Assembly: GCA_024138015.1 (NCBI GenBank)
Contig: JAMXBB010000006.1
Coordinates: 77,874,627-77,938,626, forward strand
DNA length: 64,000 nucleotides
Direction of reading: 5' to 3'
From: Lumnitzera littorea
Taxonomy: Eukaryota; Streptophyta; Magnoliopsida; Myrtales; Combretaceae
The notes beneath the pieces were generated by a model. That model did not search any database. It was not told the origin of the DNA and was given only the letters and a program-made list of their open reading frames with translations. A program made the position numbers and the translations under genes. Shown piece by piece: positions 49,215-62,203 of the stretch (its first letter is position 1; each line of letters begins with the position of its first letter).

Positions 49215-49892
49215 TGTAAACCCTTAAAATTTTTTATCTAAATCCTAGATTAGACTTAAGTGTGCTAGATAACCTTAGGAGTCAATAAGGCCAGATAAGA
49301 TAGAAACCCGAATATAAGAATTGAAGCCCTAATCGCGTATAAAAGTCTTAAACCCTAAATGCGTGTAAATGCTAAAAATTGTACCTGAAAGTGATAAAAA
49401 CTTTAAAATCTTAACTTTAAGCATATAAATGTGCCAATTCATTACAATTATGATAAATCCCGTGTTAGAGTTTAAATATTTAATGATATGCCAAATTCCA
49501 TAAAATCACTAACAAATGATTAAAGAATACTTCTAAATGCTCATAAATGTCTATGTACTAAATTAATTTATAAGAAATTATAATATTATTTTATAAAATG
49601 TTACCCTTATAATTATGTAAATAAACTAATATTATGTAGATTTAAGTATTTAATAGTTATTTAGACAATATATAGTAATTATTAGTATTATAACTTATAA
49701 ATTTTCTTTATAGCTATATTAATTATTTTGCTATATATTATTTATAAGGTTATAAATATTTAAGGAAAGTTCTAATAATTGTTTTACTAATAATTTCATT
49801 TAATTCTTTATTTTTCCTTTTTTTCTTTAACCATTTTTCTAATTACTTTTATTTCCAAAAATATATGTAATAAATACATGTAATATTACAAG

Positions 49893-49926
49893 TGTTGACC
49901 AAGTCAAAGGGTTGACTAAGTCAACA
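49893..49926 (+). promoter_or_regulatory. Double W-box palindrome upstream of the LTR TATA box
   Basis: Two inverted TTGAC pairs sit side by side: GTTGACCAAGTCAA, then GTTGACTAAGTCAAC. They lie about 120-155 bases before TATAAAAC (50047-50054). Family conservation supports a promoter role; WRKY binding is inferred from the motif only. Confidence 0.5.
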
Positions 49927-50046
49927 CATCACTTTCAAACTAGAATCATCTTTACTTTTTCCCTCTTCTTTTTTTTTTTTCTCTTCTCCCTTGTCGTCCA
50001 CTTGGAATGCTTCTAGAGTCTACTTGATTTTTTCTTCTCAATCACA

Positions 50047-50054
50047 TATAAAAC
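50047..50054 (+). promoter_or_regulatory. Candidate TATA box of the giant LTR
   Basis: TATAAAAC is followed by a pyrimidine-rich stretch typical of plant transcript leaders. The aligned site in the inner copy is TATAAACAC at 54959, right after the foreign segment. Confidence 0.5.
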
Positions 50055-50256
50055 ACAACAAAAAGCCTATATCTAACCTTTTCCCAAACCATAAACCCTC
50101 TCTCCCTCTTTTCCTTTCTAGCTTTCTTAGTTCCACCTTATTTTCCTATAAAAACTATCTTATACCTTACTACACCAAGAACTACAACTCCTCATCCATT
50201 CTTAAGCAGAAAAAAAATGTATATTTATTATGTTAATAATAGTATTTTATGTAAAG

Positions 50257-51228
50257 TCTTAAATATATTTTGTATGATTTCTATAAAGGCTTGTAGTGCT
50301 CATAAATGATATTTTATCATTAAGGTAAAGTTAGCATAGTATCTTCAATTAATTGTGAGAGGACTTGCATATTTGTATCCATGGAGCCTTCAATATATTT
50401 TGATAGAGAAAAGACTCGCTTTGTATGGCCGAAGGGCCTTAGATATGTTCGATAAATGGCCCTAGTTGGGGTCTACCTATATTGATTGTTGTTTCTTAGC
50501 TAAGATAATAGTTGAGTATTGTCTGAAGGGACAGTGCCTCTAGACAATCTCATGTGATTAAGGTGAGATGTTTTGTATGAGTAAGTACGAAGGATAATCG
50601 ACGTGTAGACGACGGAAATCTACACCTTCCATAGTTCCGGACTCCTATGGATGTGTTGCATGCATTTACTATGTATGCATTCATTTCACTTGTAAATATA
50701 TTGCATGTATGCTAATAATGTTTGATAACTTGCTTGAAAGATAGTAACGAGGAATGAACTTACTGAGTTGTGGTTTGCTTATTCCTCTATAGTTTCTTTT
50801 GCAGGTTTTTTAAAGTAGGGATTAGGGAAAATCTTGAAAGCAAAGTACAAACCGAAGATAGGCTTGATATTGTTAGACTTAATTAAAATGTATATAGATA
50901 GTATATAAACAATTTATATAGAGAATATTTATATGATAGGATTATGTATAATATTGTATTTCTTGTAAATTATTAAGTTGTTTTACCTAATCTTAATATT
51001 TGGTAAGGGATATTATTTCTCTACGATTCTGATAGACTATGGAATATCGAACATCTATAGTCATTTATATTTTATAGTAAGTCAATTAATTAAAAATTGA
51101 AAACCTTAGTGACTAGTCGTTTAGAGTCTTGCAATCTTTGACTTATAAAATGGTTTTTGTATCATGGGTGACACACGTGATATGAAAAATTTAAGCCATC
51201 TTACTAGGCCCCCCTTGGGGTCATGACA
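50257..51228 (+). mobile_element. Giant-LTR 3' fragment nested in the outer copy
   Basis: It matches about 3725-4572 plus the LTR end of the divergent subfamily and ends GGGGTCATGACA. Its own 5' half is missing and no clear target duplication was found, so it may be a recombination product rather than a simple insertion. Confidence 0.7.
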
Positions 51229-54200
51229 TGTATTTTTGTATATTGTATTAAAGATTCTATATATATGTAATGAAGTTATATATATAATTTTATTTTCTTC
51301 AAAAAGATCATGTAATATGTATATATCTATTAGTACATATATGAACACTTATATGTACATATATGTGTAGGGATATATATATACAATAAGAGTAGTACAT
51401 ATATAGAGTATGTATGTATAAATTCTAGTAGAATATATAGTATAAATATATGTACACAAAAATAAGATTAGGAATATACGTATAGTATCCATATGCCACC
51501 ATACACGTATATTTCTTATGTACATAAAGAATTATAATAAGAATATTGGATATTTACTTATATTTATACAAAATTGAAACCATAAATGTGTATATATATG
51601 AATTATATTGAAATTCCTTAAAAATATACTATGAAGATGTAAAAATACATATAAATATATGTATATATAGTATGTAAATATAAGTATAATTGTGCATATA
51701 TATGTATATGTATACATTTATGGACATACATATAATAATACTATAAATACAAGTATATGTATAAGTACATATACTAATATGCTAAAAGTATATATACATG
51801 GACATATAAATAAGATGCATAGGCATATAGGTATAAGAGGAATACATACATATTATAATATAAGCATTTAATATAATACAATAAAATAATTATATATATA
51901 TGTATCTATGAATGGGTCGAAGCCCATAAAGGGAAAATTTAAGCCCATAATGCATTTATCAATTTATTCTAATATTATATAAATACACGTGATAATAAAA
52001 TAAAATTTAGAAAACATAGAAATTAACAAAATTTCACAAATTGCCATGTGGACTAATAAAATTATGCTATATTAGCAATCTATGTAAATAATTTACTTAA
52101 ACCACAAATTACTCCAATAATGATAATACATAATAATAAAAGTTCAAAATTATAGAAATATAACAATTTATAAATTAATTAAACCATAAATCAATAAAGT
52201 GAAACACAAAATTAATAAATAAAAACATTTAAGTTAAAATAACTAAATTTATAATAATTTGAGCTCATATCGAAAAATGCGAGTTTTAACGTCCACGATG
52301 GACCCCATTGTGTGAACATACGTCTGAAAATAATGAAACTCGACTATAAGCTCATAAATATAAAAAATAAAACGAAAAAGTAGTTCAAATCAAGGAAAAT
52401 TGATAGAAACCTAAGTAGATTTAGGTAAACAATTACCTAGAATAACTACTTCACCTAGTTACTTATTACTATTTCTATTTTACAATAATTAAGTGATCGT
52501 GACGAGAGTGTGGATCTTCTTATAGACTATTGCGACTTGTGAGATACGTCATGGCTGTGTGAGTATTCCTTATGATTTCATGCTTGTTTGTGTTTATAGT
52601 TAGTGAAGTTAAATAATACTATTAATTGGATGTTGTGTGGGGTTAAGACATGCACGTGAGTGCTTTTGTTTGTTGAATTGTGAAATTACTTTAAATATTA
52701 ATAATGAATTGTTTGTTGCATAGTAGACTAGATGAGAACTGTACTGTTTGTGATATTAACTTATCATATAATAATCAGACTTAATTATATATGACCTACT
52801 AAATAAATCAGAGCATACATAAACATGTATTGCATAAAATTATTTCGGCCGTCACATCACACGGAAGTAGGGAGAGGTCATACGGGGTTGTTAATTTATA
52901 AGTATAGTGTTTTAGTATGATGCACATGTAAAATATAGTTTTTCCCTAGGTTACGGGAACATTAGGCATTAGAGGTGTCAACCATCTAGCTAAGGGTCAA
53001 GTCTAGAGGCCTCCATTTATGGGTAAGTGTAGACTACAGAAGCCCACTTACAATTATACTTAGAACTTGGATTTCGATTAAAATAAATGGATTAATTTAT
53101 TTGAATATGGAATGTAGAGTTTCGTAATAATGTAAGTTTTAGTATAATATCCAAATCTTATCGGTGTCGTGTATATAGTACCTTAACTTCGGAGAGTGTT
53201 AAATTTGAGTTACATACAGTACCTGGTTAATTGTATGTATTTGATTGGCATTCTGTTTGTTCATGTATTTATATGTTTGAAATTTAGGTATGTATAACTC
53301 GCTTATCGGTGTGGTTCAGGGATTAACTTGCTAAACTATTTAGCTTACAGCTTCGCAGACTTTTGATTTAGGATTACCTTTTTACGGATGCTGGCTACAA
53401 GATGCCGAAGGTCGGTAATGGATTTTGAGCAAGTGTGAGCCAACATGAGTGCCGAGAGAACATATGTAGACTTTTTTGTGTCTTTTCACTATGACCTTGT
53501 TGTAGTTACTTTACTAATAATTTAGATGATTATATCTTTTGTTTAGTGTAAATAATTTGATATAAATATTATGTTAACATATAAATAGATTATGATATCA
53601 TTTTATCTAATTGCTATAAACCCTTAAAATTTTTTATCTAAATCCTAGATTAGACTCAGGTATGCTAGACAACCCTAAGAGTCAACAAAGTTAGATAAGA
53701 TAAAAACCTTAATATAAGAATCAAAACCCTAATCGCATATGAAAACTGCAAACCCTAAATGCGTGTAAACATTAGAGATTCCGCCTGAAAGTGATAAAAA
53801 CTTTAAAACTATAACTTTAAGTACATAAATGTACTAATTCGTTCTAACCACAATAAAACCCTAATTGAGTATAAATACATAAGGACATACTAAATCATAT
53901 AAAATCATTAACCAACGATTAAAGATAACTTCTAATTGCTCATAAATGTATACATACTAAATTATATTATAAGAACCTATAATATTATTTATAAAATAAT
54001 ATTAACCTTATAATTATACAAATGAGCTAGAATTATGTAGGTTTAAGTACTTAGTTGTAATTTAGATAGTATGTAGTAATTGTTAGTATTATAATTTGTA
54101 ACTTTCTTTATATCTATATTGACTATTTTGCTAAATATTATTATAGGGTTATAAATATTTAAGGAAAGTTCTAATAATTGATTTACTAATTATTTCATTT

Positions 54201-54440
54201 AATTTCTTATTTTCTCTCTTTCTTTAACTCTTCTTTTAATTACCTTTATTTTCAAAAATATATATAATAAATACATGTAATATTATGAGGGTTCACCAAG
54301 TCAACATATCATTATCAACTAGAATCTTCTCCTTTTTCTATTAATTTCTTTTCCTTTTTCCCTTTTTTTTCTTTTTTTTTCCCATTTTCTTGCTGCCTAC
54401 TTGTCTACCTTCTAGAGTCCCCTTCATTTTTCTTTTCAAC

Positions 54441-54958
54441 TGACTGTATGGCTTCCTAGATGGCTTACTATAAATAACGGGATTACAATAAGGGACCGCT
54501 TTTCTGCAATCTCCTTGTTCTGCTATTACGAATTCTGCGTTTGCGTCAAACTTTCTTCAAAAGTTTCTCAAAGTCTTTATTCCTTCTTTGAATATTGTAG
54601 TCATGTTGACTAATAAAGGTAAGACATATTCATCTTCATAACCGCATATCTCTGGCTCCAATTCTATAAGAAGTGACCCCCCTCAGGTACGGGAGGACGA
54701 GGTCTCATTGCTAGCACAACTTGACGAACCTACTAAGATAGCTGTGGAGGTGCTGGATAGGGCCAAGATTATCAATGTCATCCCGAAGGAACTAGATCGG
54801 GACTCAATTGCAGGGAAGAGGAAAGCTTAGCGCTGCCATGGGTTCAGGTTCAGAAAGATAACATCAAATGCGTATGGCTATGTTCAGACCAAGGAAATAG
54901 TTAGTCTCACCACGGAATTGGAATCTTCCGCACAAAAGGAGCTCGGACAGAGGGCCGG
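54441..54958 (+). other. Foreign 518-bp segment absent from the sister LTRs
   Basis: The outer copy lacks this stretch, aligning across it at its TATA box. It is less AT-rich than its surroundings, with its own CTATAAATA (54468-54476), a C/T-rich leader, and an ATG-led reading frame from 54603. It looks like promoter plus the first coding part of a gene captured by the LTR. No flanking duplication could be assigned. Confidence 0.7.
54603..54958 (+). pseudogene. Captured gene fragment of unknown identity, 118 codons
   Basis: From the ATG at 54603 the frame stays open to the segment end except for two stops (TAA at 54639, TAG at 54828), both of which would be Gln before a C-to-T change. The product reads MLTNKGKTYSSS, then PQVREDEVSLLAQLDEPTKI, AVEVLDRAKIINVIPKELD, SIAGKRKA, YGYVQTKEIVSLTTELES and ends ELGQRAG. 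The last part is Glu/Gln/Leu-rich and could be a coiled coil. A GTAAG after codon 6 and a CTCAG|GT near 54675 could be splice sites, so the true exon layout is open. I do not recognise the family; a piece of a host gene or of a DNA transposon are both possible. Confidence 0.5.
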
Positions 54959-57414
54959 TATAAACACAAAATAAAAACACACTTTTATCCCCTTCCTCCA
55001 AACCGTAACTCTCTCCCTTTCCCTTTCCAAATTTCTCATCTTCACCTTTCCTTTTCCTTACAAGTATCTTACAAATTCTACTCTAAAAAATTTACAACTC
55101 CTCATCTATCCTTAAAAAGCAAAAGAGGTATATTTAGTATATTAATACTAGTATTTCTTGTAAAGTATGTGTATGTTTCCTTTTTATCTAATTTAGTGAA
55201 TTACTATACATAATGTATTAAGGGATATCTATCCAAAACTTATGTATTATGTACACATCTATTAATATGTATAAGAATACCCATATATGTGTGTTAGTGT
55301 AGGAATACATGTATATATATGGAATATGTACATATAAGAATCATAGTAGAAAATATGGTATAAATACCCATATATATACACTAACCAAAACCTTATACAT
55401 GAGTACCCTTTTATCTACATAGTTATGTATAATAAGAATATTAAGTATATGCATGAAAGTATTCCAACCGAAATCATAAATATATGTATACATAAATTAT
55501 ATGAAAATTCCTTAAAATTATACTACAAAAATACAAAAATATGTATAAATATACATATATAACATGTATGTATGGGTCGAAACCCATAAAAATAAAGTTA
55601 GGCTCATAATGCATTTATCAACTTATGTTAATATTATATAAATACATGTAACAATAATAATAGTTTAAAATTATAAGAACATAAGAATTTAGAAGTTAAT
55701 TAGATCATGAATCAATAAAAGAAAATATAAAATTTATAAATAAACAAATTTAGGCTAAAATAACAAAATTTGTAATACTTTAAGCCTATATCGTAAAACG
55801 TGGGTTTTAACATCTAAAACAGATCTTGTTGTGTGAACGTAGGCCAAAAAGGATGAAAATCGAATGTAAAGTTATGAATATCGGAAAATAAGACAAAAAC
55901 GTTATACATAATTAATAAAAGAATTTAATCGGAGGAAAACTCGTAGAAAACCTAAGTGAATTTAGATAAGCAAATTACCTAGGATAACTCGTTCACTTAG
56001 TAACTTATTACTGTTTCCATTTTTATACAAATCAGGTGATCTTAGATCTTCCAAAAGATTACTACAATGCATGAGAGACATCATGGTTGAGTGAGTAATC
56101 TCTATGATTCCATGCTTGTTTGTGATTATAGTTAGTGAATTTAAATAATGCTATCAATCGAACATTATGTAGGGTCAGGAATTGCATGAGGATGCTATTG
56201 CCTGTTGGATTGTGAAATTACTTTAATTGTTGATAATGAATTGTTGTTGCATATGAGACTAGATAACAACTGTACTATTTGTGATATTGTCTAGTCATAT
56301 AATAATTGAACTTAATTATATTTGGCTTATTAAGTAAATTGGAACATGTATCTCATAAATTAATTCCGACCGCCACATTACACAGAGGTAAGGAGAGGTC
56401 ATATCGAGGATGTTAATTTTATGAATATAATGGTTTAATATGGTGTACACATACAATATAACCTTAGCAAGGCTCGCGAGAGCACTAGGTGTTAAGGCGT
56501 TAACCACCTGGTTAAGGGTTGAGTCAAGAGACCTCCGTATAGGGGTGAGTGTAGATTACGGACTGCGACTGCAGGGATCCACTCACAATTACACCCAGAA
56601 CTTAGGTTTTTGATTAAAACAAATATATTGGCTTATTTGAATATGAAATGCGGAGTTTCGTAATAAAGTAAGTTCTAGTATAATACCCGAATCTAACTGG
56701 TGCCGTGTATAACCTTAACTTCAGAGAGTGTTAAATCTGAGTTACTTACAATACCTAGTTAGCTGTATGTATTTGATTAGCATTTTACTTGTTCATGCAT
56801 TCATTGTTTGAAATTAATATATTTATAACTTGCTTGTCGATGTAGTTAAGGGATTTACTCACTAAGTTATTTAGCTTATACCCTTGTAGACTTTTGTTGC
56901 TAAACTATCTTTTTGTAGACGCTGGTTGTAGGATGCCATAGGTTAGTATGGAATTCTAGGCAAGAGTAAGCCACTAAGAGTATTAAGAGAATATGTGTAG
57001 ACTTTTATGTATAATTTCACTATGACTTTATTGTAGGTACTTTACAAGTAGTTTAGATTTGCTAAATCTTTTGATTTATGCAAATATTATAATCTAAATG
57101 TTATGCGAATATAAGTATGTTGTGATATCATCTTTATTTGATTGCTTTTGGGAAGCCGATAGTTGTAGTAGCCTTATATGTTGTATGAAGGATCCATGGT
57201 TGCAAAGGTAACTAATTTGTGGTTTTTTATGCGATGTATGGCATCTGCCACGACTAAGCCGCGCTTGAGTCAGGACAATTGCTTTTGGGAGGCCAGTGGT
57301 TGTAGTAGCTTTATATATTGTATGAAGGATTCATGATTGGGAGGGAAACCAATCTATAATCTTTTATGCGATATACGGCGTCTACCACAATTCAGCCACC
57401 CTTGGGTCATGACA

Positions 57415-60400
57415 TTAAGTTCCTAAAAAGAAGGATTACTTAATTTCATGATTAAGAATAGCGTGAGTCCATAATCTAAGGACAGTTAAGAACTTGCAGA
57501 AGAACCTTAGTTCCCAATGAGGCAAATTACTTGATAATCAAGGGTCTAAAATAGCTTAAACTTCTCTCAAGAATAACGAGGGTTCTTATGTAATAACCTA
57601 AGTTCCTTAATAGAAAGATTACTTAGTTTCACTATTACAGCTAGCCGCTATTCCAAATGTAAGGATTCTTAGAGTCTCTTTTAATAACCTAAGCCTCCAG
57701 GGCAATCGAATGCTTGATTCCACAATTTCAAATAACCTAAGTTTTTTACCTAAGGATAATTGAGACTCCTAAATGGCCAAAGCTTCTCTCAGGATCATGA
57801 AGGTTCTTGTAGACTAACGTAAGTTCCTTGACCAAAGGATTACTTGGACTCACAAATGAGGTCAGCTAAAGTTCCTAATCTAAGGATACCTTGGAAGTTC
57901 TAGAGTAACCTTAGTTCCAAAAATGTTGGATTACTTGATTTCATGACGGAGGATAACTAAAGCTCCTGCTCCAATGATAACCGAGGCTTCTTTATAACCG
58001 AAGGATCTTTCAATAACGAATAAGGTTCTCGTGAAATAAACTAAGTTCCTAAAAACCAGGCTTACTTGGTTCATGGTTGAGAATCACCAAGATCCTTAAT
58101 TTAAGGATTCCAAGTTTTGGAATAACTTAGGCTTCTTGAATGATGGATCACTTGATTTAACAATTTGAAATAACCAAAGTTCCTAGCTTGAGGATAACTG
58201 AGACTCCTAAATAGCCAAAGCTTCTTTTAAAGAATAATGAATGCTCATGTCAGATAACCTAAGTTCTCAATAAGAAAGACAACTTGGTTTCACGATCGGG
58301 ATAGCCAAGGTTCATAATCTAAGGATTCTAGGAGACTTGTGAAAAAGAATTAGATCATGAAAAGATAACTTACTTGATCTTGCGACTGAGGATAACCAAA
58401 CTTCCTAATTTGAAGATAGCGATGATGCCTGAATAGCCAAAGCTTCTTTTAAGAACAATCGATGTTTCTTGTTGAGCAAACAAAGATCTAAAAAAGAAAG
58501 ATTATTTGGTTTCATAATTGAGAATAGCCGTAGCCCGTAGTTTAAGGATTCATACAAACTTTTGGAATAACATTAGTTCCATTTAAGATGGATTATTTGA
58601 TTTCATGATAAAAAATAACCAGGTTTCCTAATCTAAAAATAATGAAAACTCTTGAATAGTTAAAGCTTATTTCAAGAATAATGAGGGTTCTCATCAAACA
58701 ACCTACGTTCCTAAATAGAAAGAGTAAGTTGCATAATTGAAGATAGCTAAGGTTCCTAACATATGGGTTCTTAAGAACTTATGCAGTAATCTTAGTTCTA
58801 AACAAGATGGACTGCTAGATTTCATGATTGAGGACAAGGGTAGTTCCTAATCCATGTATTGTATGGAACATGAGGAACGACCTAAAGATGGATTAGTTGA
58901 TTCCACTAACGAGGATACTCGATGTTCTCAATATGAGCATAGCTAAGACTCCTAAGTAGCCAAAGCCAATTTCAAGAACGATTAAGGTTTTGGTAGAACA
59001 AATTAAGTTTTTAAAAAGAAGGATTACTTGATTTCACGACCAAGAATCACTAAGGTCCGTAATTTGAGGGCTCTTAAGAATTCGCGGAATAACCCTAGTT
59101 CCCAATGAGGCAGATTACTTGATTTCACAATTTAGAACCACCGAAGTTCTTAACATAAGGATAATCAAGGCTCCAAAATAGCTGAAACTTTTCTCAAGAA
59201 TAACTAGGGTTCTTATGTAATAACCTGAGTTCCTTAACAGAAGGATTACTTGATTTCACTATTATGGCTAGCCAAGGTCCCTAACGTAAGGATTCTAGAA
59301 TCTCTTACAATAACCTTAGCCCCTAAGGTGATCAAATGCTTGATTTTACGATTCTAAATAACCTAAATTCCTAACCTAAAGATAATTAAGACTCTTAAAT
59401 AGCTAAAGCTTCTTTCAAGGATAATAGAGGTTCTTATTAACTAACCTAAGTTCCTTGACCAAAGGATTGTTCGGTCTTATGATGGAGGACAGCCAAAGTT
59501 CATAATCTAAGGATACCTTGGAAGTTGCAAAATAACCTTAGTTTTGAAAATGTTGGATTACTTATGGAGGACAACCAAAGCTTCCACTCCAATGATACCT
59601 GAGGCTCACTCCTTAACAGCTAAAGGATCTTTCAAGAACAAATAAGGTTATTGCGAAATAAACTAAGTTCCTAAAAACAAGTATGATTGGGTTTTACAGT
59701 GGAGAATTGCCAAGATCCATAATCTAATGATTACTAAGAAGTTTGGGAATAACCTTGACTTCCTAGATGTCAAATTACTTGATTTAACGATTTAGAATAA
59801 CTAAAGTTCTAAGCCTAAGGATAACTGAGACTCCCAAACAACTAAAGCTTCTTTCAAAGAATAACGAATGCTCTTGTTGGATGACCTGAGTTCCCAATAA
59901 AAAGGATAACTTGGTTTCACGATCGGGATAACCAAGGTTCATAATCTAAGGATTCTAGAGAACTTGTAGAAAAGAATTAGATTATGAAAAGATAAATTAC
60001 TTGATCTCGCGATTGAGGATAACCAAACTTCCTAATTTGAAGATAACGACTACACCCAAATAGCTAGAGCTTCTTTTAAGAACAATTGAGGTTTCTTATT
60101 GAGTAAATGAAGCTCCAAAAAAGAAGGATTAGTTGGTTTCACGATTAAGAGTACCCGTGGCCTGTAGTCTAAGGATTCATACAAACTTTTGGAATAACAT
60201 TAGTTCCATTTAAGATGGATTATTTAATTTTACAATCAAGAATAACCAGGATTCCTAACCTAAGGATAATGAAAACTCATGAATAGCTAAAATTTCTTTC
60301 AAGAATAACGAAGGTTCTTGTTGAACAACCTACGTTCCTAAATTGAAAGAGCAGGTTGTACAATTGAGAATAGTTAAGGTTTCTAACCTATGGGTTTTTA

Positions 60401-62203
60401 AGAACTTGTGTAGTAATCTTAGTTCCAAACAAGATGGACTACTAGATTCATGATTGAGGACAAGCGGAGTTCCTAATCCTTGTATTGTATGGAACATGTG
60501 GAACAACCTAAGATCATGAAAAGATGGATTAGTTGATTCCACTAATGTAGATACCTAGTACTCCCAATTTGAAGATAGCTAAGAATCCTAAGTAACCAAA
60601 GCTAATTTCAAGAACAACTAAGGTTCTTTTAGAACAAACTAAGTTTTTAAAAAGAAGGATTACTTGATTTCATGATTGAGAATAGCCAAGGTTTGTAATA
60701 TGAGGACAGTTACAAACTTGCAAAATAACCATAGTTACCAATGAGGTAGATTGCTTGATTTCACTATTTAAAACCACCAAAGTTCCATACCTAAGGACAA
60801 TCAAGGCTTTAAAATAACCAAAACTTCTCTCAAGAATACTTAGGGTTCTTATGCAATAACTTGAGTTCCTTAATAGATATATTACTTTCGTTTCACTATT
60901 ATAGCTAGCCACGATTCCTAATGTAAGTATTCTTAGTATCTCTTGCAATAACCTTAGCTCCCAAGGTGATCGAATGCTTTGTTCCATGATTCTAAATAAC
61001 TTAAGTTCCTAACCTAATAATAACTGAGACCCTTAAATAACCAAAGCTTTTTTCAAGTATAACGGAGGTTCCTATTGACTAACCTAAGTTCCTTGACCTA
61101 AGGATTACTTAGTCTCACGATGGAGGACGGCCAAAGTTCCTAATCCAAGGATACCTTGGAAGCTACAGAGTAACCTTAGTTCTAAAAATGTTGGATTACT
61201 AGATTTTGCATTAGAGGATAACCAAAGCTCCTACTCTAATGATAATCGAGCCTCGTTCCTTAACAACCGAAGGATCTTTCAAGAATGAATAAGGTTCTCG
61301 CGAAATAAACTAAGTTCCTAAAAACAAGTATGACTAAGTTTTACGATTGAGAATTGCCAAGATCCATAATTTAGGATTCTTAAGAAGTTTTGGAATAATT
61401 CTAACTCTCAAACGATGAATTACTTAATTTGACAATTTGGAATAACTAAAGTTCCTAGCCTAAGGATAATCAAGACTCCCAAACAGCCAAATTTCAAAGA
61501 ATAGTGAATGCTCTTGTTTGATAACCTAAGTTCCTAATAAGAAGGATAACTTGGTTTCTTGATCAGGATAGCCAAGGTTCATAATCTAAGGATTCTAAGA
61601 AACTTGTGGAAAAGAATTAGATTATAAAAAGATTAATTACTTGATCTCATGACTAAGGATAACCAAACTTCCTAATATGAAGATAATGACAATGCCTAAA
61701 TAGCCAGAGCTTCTTTCAAGAACAACCAAGGTTTCTTGTTGAGTAAACGAAGCTTTAAAAACAAAGAATTACTTAGTTTCGCGATTAAGAATAGCTGTGG
61801 CCCATAGTCTAAGGATTCATACAAACCTCTATAATAACATTAGTTCTTAATAAGATTGATTATTTAATTTTACAATCAAGAATAATTAGGATTCCTAACC
61901 TAAGGATAACGAAAACTTTTGAATAGCTAAAGCTTCTTGTAAAATTAACGAAAGTTCTCGTCGAACAACTTACATTCCTAAATAAAGAGAGTAGGTTGCA
62001 TGATTGAGGATAGCTAAGGTTCTTGACCTATAGGTTTTTAAGAACTTGAACAATAATCTTAGTTCCAAACAAGATAGACTACAAGATTTCACAATATAGG
62101 ATAAGCGAAGTTCCTAATCCATGTATTGAATGGAATATGTAGAACGACTTAAGATGATGAAAAGATGGATTTATTGATTCCACTAACGAGGAAACCCAGT
62201 GTT
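57415..62203 (+). repeat. Main satellite array with 7-monomer higher-order repeat
   Basis: The core word AAAGCTTCTTTCAAGAATAA and its variants recur at about 57779, 57993, 58217, 58439, 58661, 58961, 59181, 59404, 59621, 59843, 60066, 60288, 60598, 60819, 61042, 61270, 61488, 61707 and 61928. Spacing is 214-228 bp except for two long steps of about 300-310 bp. The long step recurs every seven monomers, giving a unit of about 1.63 kb. A marker found once per unit (TCCATGTATTG...GGAACATG) is at about 58851, 60477 and 62118 (1,626 and 1,641 bp apart). The array holds just under three units. No ORF of interest was seen; short minus-strand ORFs are chance. Confidence 0.93.

Larger units (their letters stand above)
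53615..57277 (+). mobile_element. Giant solo LTR (inner copy), TSD ATTGC
   Basis: A 3,663-bp insertion beginning TATAAACCCTTAAAATT and ending GAGTCAGGACA. The target duplication ATTGC is perfect (53610-53614 and 57278-57282), and the outer copy resumes after it. This explains why the LTR terminal block appears twice in a row (57146-57277 and 57283-57414). It includes a foreign 518-bp segment at 54441-54958. Confidence 0.92.
49215..57414 (+). mobile_element. Giant LTR (outer copy), interrupted by two other LTR pieces
   Basis: It starts TGTAAACCCTTAAAATT and ends TTGGGTCATGACA. It is interrupted by a 972-bp LTR fragment (50257-51228) and by a complete solo LTR (53615-57277); after removal about 3.6 kb remains. 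It has a W-box double palindrome (49893-49926), TATAAAAC at 50047-50054 and a C/T-rich leader. The left flank AACAC matches the junctions at 62199-62203 (as GTGTT) and, with one change, at 39988 (AACAT). The right flank is different satellite sequence in the opposite orientation, so no target duplication is seen at this copy. Confidence 0.85.

Noticed and set aside
49991..50236. 81-residue Ser/Leu-rich ORF after the W-box palindrome
   Set aside because: It covers the C/T-rich leader of the LTR and is not kept in the inner copy at the same place.
60330..60987. 70- and 105-residue minus-strand ORFs with Leu-rich repeats
   Set aside because: They only reflect the periodic satellite; the Leu-rich look comes from the repeat unit and the frames are not kept in neighbouring units.
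57415..62203. Possible CRISPR-like or gene-cluster repeat
   Set aside because: Repeats are long, degenerate and back to back with no unique spacers, and the window is plant nuclear DNA; a satellite explains it.
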